A stretch of DNA of 20,243 bases from a virus. Shown here piece after piece: positions 15,695 to 20,243 of the stretch. The position numbers and the translations under genes were made by a program. Position 1 is the stretch's first letter, and every line of letters begins with the position of its first letter. The notes under the pieces are model-generated. The model did no database searches, was not told the DNA's origin, and saw nothing but the letters and a program-made list of their open reading frames with translations. The stretch is from positions 1 through 20,243 of the IMG/VR virus record IMGVR_UViG_3300025630_000085. One strand, 5' to 3'.

Positions 15695-16558
15695 TTAAGC
15701 AGCTTCGTCGCAGTCAATCTGGACGACTTTTTCTTCTTCCATACGGGTAGAACCGATTGACATGCAATAGTACACCTGAGTCGCATAACCTTTGTCGTTA
15801 CGCTCGTCAATGCGCGCCATTACGTCACGGCCTACTGCCAATGCAAGACCATCCTCTGCCCATGCAAAGCATGAACGGATGTCACCAGATTTAGCTAGAC
15901 GATTGGTTACAATGAAGTTGAAGCCCATGAACTGATTGACTTCACCCTGAACAAGTGCCTTCACAGTGTTGAAGTCGCTTGAGGTGACGTTTGTGTCAGC
16001 CAAGAGTGCTTCAATCTGGTCAGGGCCACATGCAAGGTAGCGTGGGATAGATGGGTCAACATCTGACAGGTCAAGAATCTTCTTAGCCTGACGCAACTTT
16101 GCAAGTGACATGTCAGCACCACCGTTAGCAATTTGCTGTGCGGCTGGCAGGGCTGTTGAGGTTGAACCAGTTTCACCAGTAAATGCTGTGCCAAGTGCAG
16201 CGGCGATGATTTCATCGTCCATTGCGCGGCCCATGGCTGCTGCCGCTGCCATTGCATATGCTGATGTTGGGTCAATAAGCATGCGTACTTTGTCCTGGTC
16301 ATCAATCAGGTCTGCATACTCATAGTCTACGAGTGACACCCGACGACGTGCGTGTGGGGTATCAATCTGTGGTGTGTCGGCATGGCGAGTTGTGCGCTTC
16401 TGCGCTGTTGCCTTACCAACCTGGTCAAAGAAGGCATTTTTACCAGTCATATTCTCTACGCGCACCGCATCACGCAGACGGGAACCCATCTGCTGCGATA
16501 GCATCTGCACGTTTGCAGAATACTGCTGGACAAATGCCGTGGTTACTTGGGTTGACAT
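15695..16558 (-). CDS. Major capsid protein
   Basis: The 287-residue protein is a HK97-fold capsid of the BPP-1-like (Phage_capsid_2) type. Signs are the N-terminal VQQYSANVQMLSQQMGSRL helix, the FFDQVGKA and RRRVSLVDYEYADLIDDQDKVRMLIDP segment (E-loop and spine), AMGRAMDDEIIAAAL, and LACGPDQIEALLADTNVTSSD. A later GEVNQFMGFNFIVTNRL motif is usual in this family. No separate protease or delta domain is seen. AAGGAG lies 9 bases before the ATG. The gene follows the small 79-residue gene by 27 bases and precedes the decoration gene. Confidence 0.92.
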   Translation of the reverse strand: MSTQVTTAFVQQYSANVQMLSQQMGSRLRDAVRVENMTGKNAFFDQVGKATAQKRTTRHADTPQIDTPHARRRVSLVDYEYADLIDDQDKVRMLIDPTSAYAMAAAAAMGRAMDDEIIAAALGTAFTGETGSTSTALPAAQQIANGGADMSLAKLRQAKKILDLSDVDPSIPRYLACGPDQIEALLADTNVTSSDFNTVKALVQGEVNQFMGFNFIVTNRLAKSGDIRSCFAWAEDGLALAVGRDVMARIDERNDKGYATQVYYCMSIGSTRMEEEKVVQIDCDEAA

Positions 16559-16567
16559 ATCTTGTCA

Positions 16568-16573
16568 CTCCTT
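16568..16573 (-). promoter_or_regulatory. Shine-Dalgarno of the capsid gene
   Basis: AAGGAG on the minus strand lies 9 bases before the capsid ATG in a 27-base spacer. It is one of the better sites in the window, as expected for the most abundant virion protein. Confidence 0.75.
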
Positions 16574-16585
16574 CTTTACACGGGG

Positions 16586-16825
16586 TTACATTTGAACGCT
16601 TTTCGGTGCGCTACCCTTACGGACACTCCTGGTCTTTTCAGCCGACTTAAGGCCACCATCTTTCTGGTCGTCATCAGGACGAGTTGCCTCGCTACCCTGC
16701 ATCACCCACTCGAAGTAAGTATCTGCGAGTAAGTGTGGCTTGAGTACATCACGACCGCTACCGAACTCGACAGCTAATCGTAGGCATTCAAGCCGAATAT
16801 CTGTGATGGTCAGTTCCTCATCCAT
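16586..16825 (-). CDS. Small conserved head-module protein, unknown function
   Basis: The 79-residue protein has a folded N half (TITDIRLECLRLAVEFG, then VLKPHLLADTYFEWVMQ) and a charged, probably disordered tail rich in Asp, Lys, Arg and Ser. Short proteins with an LRLEALRLA-type helix between scaffold and capsid are common in podoviruses, but their job is unknown to me. The ATG overlaps the scaffold gene by 8 bases, so translation is probably coupled. No nuclease, membrane or DNA-binding motif is visible. Confidence 0.7.
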   Translation of the reverse strand: MDEELTITDIRLECLRLAVEFGSGRDVLKPHLLADTYFEWVMQGSEATRPDDDQKDGGLKSAEKTRSVRKGSAPKSVQM

Positions 16826-17663
16826 GTAACTGTTCCATCAAATGTTGCATACGTTCCACAGCTTTCTGTCTCGCAATCGGGTTCTTTCTATCCCAATAAG
16901 CATGAGACTTGTCATTCATAATGGCATCAATCTCAGCTTGCGCTGTAGCCGGTGTCATTACGCTTGACTGTGACATTTCTGCAACAGTGTCTTCACTGGT
17001 CACAGATTGCCTGAAATCTGCGATTTTTGCAAATGCTTTAATAAACTCAGCGTTGTCGCCCAGCTTTGAACCATCTGCTAAAGTGATGTTAAACATCTCA
17101 GGGTCTGCAAACTCTTGTGCCACTCGCGCAGCCGCTTCAACCTTTTGGTCAAAAGCCCTACCCCATTCTTGCCGTAATGACTGCACAGTTTGTTCCTTGG
17201 CAACCTCAGCTAATTCAAGAGACTGCGCACCTTCCTGTTCAACTGTGCTTCGGTAGTAATCAAGAATACCTTTGGCTTGGTCGGGTGTTAAGCGCAGTTT
17301 GTGCGCAACATCTGCGTAATTTGCTGCTAATTCTTCAGTAATTACGTTTCCATCAACATCAAAACCATAATCATTTGGTGTCTCTGGACGGCCTAGACGG
17401 TCGTAAATGCGGTCTAAGTCTTCATCTGTTGGGTTGACTGGAACTGCTATCTTGTCAGCACCAATCAATCTTTGCGCGTTCACATATGAACGGGCTAGGT
17501 TTTCAACATCCTTGATAGGCGAAATGCTAGGATGCTGGCGTAGTTCTTCTGGTATCATGTTTAGAAACTCGTTACCAGACCCGCCTGACGCTACTTCTGA
17601 TGGGGTTTCCATCATAGACGCAGCTTCCGGCTGGGCTACCTGTTCGGCGTTTTCCAATGACAT
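16818..17663 (-). CDS. Capsid assembly scaffold protein
   Basis: The 281-residue acidic helical protein carries IPEELRQHPSISPIKDVENL, ARSYVNAQRLIGADKI, DEDLDRIYDRLGRPETPNDY and, near the end, AYWDRKNPIARQKAVERMQ. These are hallmarks of scaffolds in T7-like and related podoviruses, which shape the procapsid and then leave. The middle (about 115-220) is a long coiled helix. GAGGAG lies 5 bases before the ATG, and the stop of the Bbp19-like gene is within that spacer. Its place between portal and capsid is the usual one. Confidence 0.88.
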   Translation of the reverse strand: MSLENAEQVAQPEAASMMETPSEVASGGSGNEFLNMIPEELRQHPSISPIKDVENLARSYVNAQRLIGADKIAVPVNPTDEDLDRIYDRLGRPETPNDYGFDVDGNVITEELAANYADVAHKLRLTPDQAKGILDYYRSTVEQEGAQSLELAEVAKEQTVQSLRQEWGRAFDQKVEAAARVAQEFADPEMFNITLADGSKLGDNAEFIKAFAKIADFRQSVTSEDTVAEMSQSSVMTPATAQAEIDAIMNDKSHAYWDRKNPIARQKAVERMQHLMEQLHG

Positions 17664-17665
17664 GT

Positions 17666-17869
17666 TTACTCCTCTTTCATCATATTGTGGATATGAAGGA
17701 TAACAGCACGTTTCCCTTCCTCGAATGCTGTGGCATTGGCATCGCCAGCCACATAACTAGAAGCACGATAATTACACCGTGCCTCTAAATCAGCTAACAC
17801 TTTAACTGAACTCTCGCTGTTAAATGTTTGTCTGTAAAGGTCTTTTAGCTTTTCAATCTCAGGTGTCAC
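17666..17869 (-). CDS. Bbp19-like small head-module protein
   Basis: The 67-residue protein has the pattern LYRQTF..S....VLADL..RC....S.V.GD..ATAFEEGKRAVILHI, which matches the Bbp19-like family next to portals in BPP-1-like and T7-like marine phages. The function is not established; assembly or portal contact is a guess. It starts with GTG, overlapping the portal stop as GTGA, and has no clear Shine-Dalgarno of its own, so it depends on ribosomes from the portal gene. One Cys is present; no membrane segment. Confidence 0.72.
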   Translation of the reverse strand: MTPEIEKLKDLYRQTFNSESSVKVLADLEARCNYRASSYVAGDANATAFEEGKRAVILHIHNMMKEE

Positions 17870-19455
17870 TTACTAACCATCCTGGACGCTTGCGCTATCT
17901 GGGCTACATTCTGGACATCTTGCTGTTCTTGCATCATCTCCATCTGCGCCTGTTGTTGCGCTGCACGTTCCTCTCTAACCTGTTGAACCTCACGTTCTGA
18001 CCTCAATGCTGATTTCGGAACGCCTAGTGCATCGGTAACATGCTTTACCAATCCGTCGGCATCAATGTGGTCGCCAACCGGAAGTGATTGTGATAGTGGC
18101 ATCAATATCTCAAGTGCCTTCATTGTGCTGTTGAGGCTGCTTGATTTTTGCGCACGGGCAAGCGGTGACACATATTCAATATCCACATCACGCCCCTGTA
18201 AGATTTCCGGTGGCGGGGCAAGCATGTCTGAACGAAGCATCAAAGCAAATACACGGTCAATCAAAGGCCGTAGCATTTCGTTCATCAATCTGCCCAGCAC
18301 GGGGCCAATCACCCGCATGCGTTCTTCTTGCCTTTGAACAACCTCTGTCGCTGTCATGTTTGGAGACTGCCCACTAAGAAGCTGGTCAACATAGAAGGCT
18401 GAACGGATTGCACCGCGCCGCTGTTCTTCCATGCTTAGACCGATAGGAATGTTAGCGCCTGTGTTTAGCGGCGTAATCATATCGCGTGTACCGCTTCTAA
18501 AGAAATTCAATCCCCCAGGCTGCGTACGGATGGGCAAGAGGAAACCATCGTCAGGAACAAGTAAGGGAGGGTCTATTTGTTTCTGCGCAGCTTGGATGAT
18601 TGTTTTCGACATAAGATTAAGCATCTTAACGTCAGGCAACGCAACCATCGCTGGGGAACGCCCCATTGTCTCACCAGTCGCCTTTAAAAATCGTGGGACA
18701 ATGTACGGGAACTCTTGGAAACCGCTTTCAGAAAGCAGCCCCTTGGTTTGCATATCAATATAGAACGATGCGAATGGCATGTTCTTATTGTCTCGCTTGT
18801 TAGGGTCACGGTTAATACGCGGTACTACAGCGTGTAGGATTTCAATTTCCTCGTCCGGCTTATTCTTGAATATCTTTTGAATGTAGTCCGTCACGTTGTC
18901 TATGCCAAACCGTTGCACAGCCTGACGCGCTGGTATTTTGTAAAGACGGAATACTGTGTCTACAATCCCGAATTGGTTTTCTTGCACATAAAACTCAGAG
19001 ATGTGTCGTGTGCTAAACCGCAGATTACCATCGTCAATCTCAGCAAACATGCAGCCTGTGCCAAACACAACCAAGTCCACATACATCTCATGGACTTCAG
19101 TTTCAAAATTTGAGTGGCTAAACGCCCTCATCATGCGCTGGCTGGTATCTTGCAGCCACTCACGCACGTCATCGTCACGCCCGATATTCTCGTCTTTCAT
19201 GTCCAGCATGAACCAAGGCGTAGCACCGCTGGTCAGCATCCCGTGCAAACTAGCAGCAAGCAAGTCAACGGCCTGGAGTGCAGTACCGTCAAAGATAAGT
19301 TCCATGCGCTTTTCGCCACGGCTACGCTTACGAACAATATCCGCTTTGCGGGGCAGCATGTAATCAGCTAGTTCCTGATAATGCGTGTCCCAATTATCTC
19401 TACGGCCTTTAAGGTATTCGTACCGCTTTACTAAGCCCTTAACGAAATCTTGCAT
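17866..19455 (-). CDS. Portal (head-to-tail connector) protein
   Basis: The 529-residue protein is of the podovirus head-tail connecting family (T7 gp8 type, 536 residues). Signs are the N-terminal RYEYLKGRRDNWDTHYQELADYMLP, FDGTALQAVDLLAASLHGMLT, WFMLDMKDE, FGTGCMFAEI, and later ALPDVKMLNLMSKTIIQAAQKQIDPPLLVP. The C-terminal 60 residues are Gln/Glu/Met-rich and probably form the crown helix. It makes the twelve-fold ring for DNA entry and tail attachment. The ATG follows GGGGTAATAC, in which the stop of the polyproline gene is embedded. Confidence 0.93.
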   Translation of the reverse strand: MQDFVKGLVKRYEYLKGRRDNWDTHYQELADYMLPRKADIVRKRSRGEKRMELIFDGTALQAVDLLAASLHGMLTSGATPWFMLDMKDENIGRDDDVREWLQDTSQRMMRAFSHSNFETEVHEMYVDLVVFGTGCMFAEIDDGNLRFSTRHISEFYVQENQFGIVDTVFRLYKIPARQAVQRFGIDNVTDYIQKIFKNKPDEEIEILHAVVPRINRDPNKRDNKNMPFASFYIDMQTKGLLSESGFQEFPYIVPRFLKATGETMGRSPAMVALPDVKMLNLMSKTIIQAAQKQIDPPLLVPDDGFLLPIRTQPGGLNFFRSGTRDMITPLNTGANIPIGLSMEEQRRGAIRSAFYVDQLLSGQSPNMTATEVVQRQEERMRVIGPVLGRLMNEMLRPLIDRVFALMLRSDMLAPPPEILQGRDVDIEYVSPLARAQKSSSLNSTMKALEILMPLSQSLPVGDHIDADGLVKHVTDALGVPKSALRSEREVQQVREERAAQQQAQMEMMQEQQDVQNVAQIAQASRMVSK

Positions 19456-19458
19456 GTA

Positions 19459-19680
19459 TTACCCCAATAATGTAGGTGTGCCGCCACCGACGGTTCCAGT
19501 CGGTTCGCCTAAAGCGCCAGCAACAATGGTAGACCCAGCACCTTTACGCTTTCTAGCCCGCATTGTCGCTTCTTCAGCCATTGCCGCTGCGCGTTGTGTA
19601 TCTTCTTCACCCGCCTGTGCTGGTGGTGGAGGTGGTGGTGGTGCTGGTGGAACATATACTTTTGGCTTCAGAAAAGACAT
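19459..19680 (-). CDS. Small polyproline protein upstream of portal
   Basis: The 73-residue protein has a VPPAPPPPPPPA tract at about residues 10-21, a charged helix with RARKRK, then a GAGSTIVAGALGEP...GGGTPTLLG tail. The [GR]xSTIL..G...TLLG tail is shared by small proteins near portals in other podoviruses; its role is unknown to me, perhaps disordered head or assembly linker. AGGAGG lies 6 bases before the ATG, and the start overlaps the previous stop as TAATG. Confidence 0.68.
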   Translation of the reverse strand: MSFLKPKVYVPPAPPPPPPPAQAGEEDTQRAAAMAEEATMRARKRKGAGSTIVAGALGEPTGTVGGGTPTLLG

Positions 19681-20165
19681 TACTGGCCTCCTGTTGGTGA
19701 TTTTGCACTAGGCCTTGAGTATGCTACACCGTAGCCTTCCATCAATGTGCCAGCTTGACCAGCGCGTTTACCTTTAGTGCGTCGTGTTCCGCGACTCATA
19801 ATTGTCTCGTCAGGCACAACTTCCGGCGTTACCTCTGGCGTTATCTCTGGTGTTGTGGCTGGCTTTGGGGCATCACCGAGCATCGCACGGCGTTCCTCTT
19901 TGTCCACATTCATAACCACATCGAAAGTTTCAGTAGCTATCTTCTTAACTGGCTTTTCAATAAGTTCTTCAAAAACCTCGCCAACAGGCTTGATAACGGC
20001 CTTGACTGGCTTTTCTAGTGGTTCGACAATAGCCTTGTCTACCGCCTTAGCTACAGACTTGACTGGCTTCTCTAATGGTTCAATAATTGCTTTATCAATA
20101 GGCTTGATAATATTCTTCTTAGTGAACCGTTCAACTTTTTTAAATGCTTTCTTTACTGAACCCAT
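19680..20165 (-). CDS. Lysine-rich repeat protein, unknown function
   Basis: From ATG 20165 the protein has 161 residues. The N half is basic and helical (GSVKKAFKKVERFTKKNIIKP) and leads into two 19-residue repeats (24-42, 43-61) of the type DKAI[I/V]EPLEKPVK.V.K.V, plus a degenerate third copy to about 76. The C half has TPE[I/V] repeats and a basic RRTKGKRAG patch and looks disordered. Similar K-P-V-K repeat proteins occur near portals in marine phages; a minor virion or assembly role is a guess. The frame is open to ATG 20183, but an upstream gene appears to end at 20167, and GGGG lies 8 bases before ATG 20165, so the shorter start is preferred. Confidence 0.7.
   Translation of the reverse strand: MGSVKKAFKKVERFTKKNIIKPIDKAIIEPLEKPVKSVAKAVDKAIVEPLEKPVKAVIKPVGEVFEELIEKPVKKIATETFDVVMNVDKEERRAMLGDAPKPATTPEITPEVTPEVVPDETIMSRGTRRTKGKRAGQAGTLMEGYGVAYSRPSAKSPTGGQ
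19938..20096 (-). repeat. Three 19-residue repeats in the lysine-rich protein
   Basis: Units starting at residues 24, 43 and 62 (161-residue numbering) share EPLEKPVK or LIEKPVK. The first two are nearly identical; the third is degenerate. They look like amphipathic helices broken by Pro. Confidence 0.75.
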
Positions 20166-20166
20166 T

Positions 20167-20243
20167 TTAATTACCCCACTCATGGAAACCTAGCTTCTGG
20201 GTTTCAGTGCGAAGCCAGAATGCTTTGTTATAACCCTTATTAG
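20167..20243 (-). CDS. C-terminal end of an upstream gene cut by the window edge
   Basis: Of the three minus-strand frames at the right edge, only one is open to the next gene. It encodes 24 residues ending YNKAFWLRTETQKLGFHEWGN, with TAA at 20169-20167, one base before ATG 20165. The tight spacing fits the operon. The QKLGF end recalls GNAT-type C termini, but the piece is too short to name. Its existence is inferred mostly from spacing and plausible composition. Confidence 0.5.
   Translation of the reverse strand, partial: NKGYNKAFWLRTETQKLGFHEWGN

Noticed and set aside
20176-20222. Two overlapping small hairpins (TTCTGG/CCAGAA and GAAACC/GGTTTC) as a switch before the lysine-rich gene
   Set aside because: Both stems are only 6 pairs and fall inside what looks like the coding end of the upstream gene, so chance is a better explanation.

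Overview
The window is the late structural module of a short-tailed, podovirus-like tailed phage (or a prophage or viral contig of that type). Every gene I can support lies on the minus strand, so the module is transcribed from right to left. Genes overlap by 1-17 bases or are separated by a few bases, and the only non-coding gaps are 27, 53 and 54 bases. The tail and ejection proteins resemble the T7 plan (tail tubular A and B, then a GNAT-like protein, gp14-, gp15- and gp16-like internal virion proteins, then tail fibres). The portal, Bbp19-like protein, scaffold, capsid and decoration protein look like the head module of podoviruses related to Bordetella phage BPP-1. Fibre motifs such as LQIYHDG and the DELTAEQIAQHYTAMGHSVD protein at the left edge are typical of marine phages. 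A marine proteobacterial host is therefore likely, but the window contains no direct host marker.

Layout in transcription order: the end of an upstream gene (right edge, about 20167-20243); a lysine-rich repeat protein (to 19680); a polyproline protein (to 19459); portal (to 17866); Bbp19-like protein (to 17666); scaffold (to 16818); a small conserved protein (to 16586); major capsid protein (to 15695); decoration protein (to 15219); a strong TTCG-loop hairpin; a PD-(D/E)XK-like nuclease (to 14796); tail tubular A (to 14216); tail tubular B or nozzle (to 11805); GNAT-like internal protein (to 11390); gp14-like (to 10932), gp15-like (to 9055) and gp16-like (to 5219) ejection proteins; a gp17-like tail fibre with an S74 chaperone end (to 2121); a second S74 fibre made of 24 repeats of about 17 residues (to 229); and a small conserved protein cut by the left edge.

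Portal, scaffold and capsid build the procapsid and the decoration protein probably stiffens the shell. The two tubular proteins form the tail stub on the portal. The gp14-16-like proteins probably form the inner core that is ejected to carry DNA across the cell envelope. The two fibres recognise the host. I see no terminase, lysis gene, polymerase, integrase or reverse transcriptase; these would lie outside the window. The most unusual points are the coupled pair of S74 fibres with a 24-unit repeat shaft, the nuclease and hairpin inserted between head and tail genes, the sugar-binding-like insertion in the nozzle protein, and a gp16-like protein without the expected N-terminal transglycosylase domain. 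I found no clearly new defence or mobile system.
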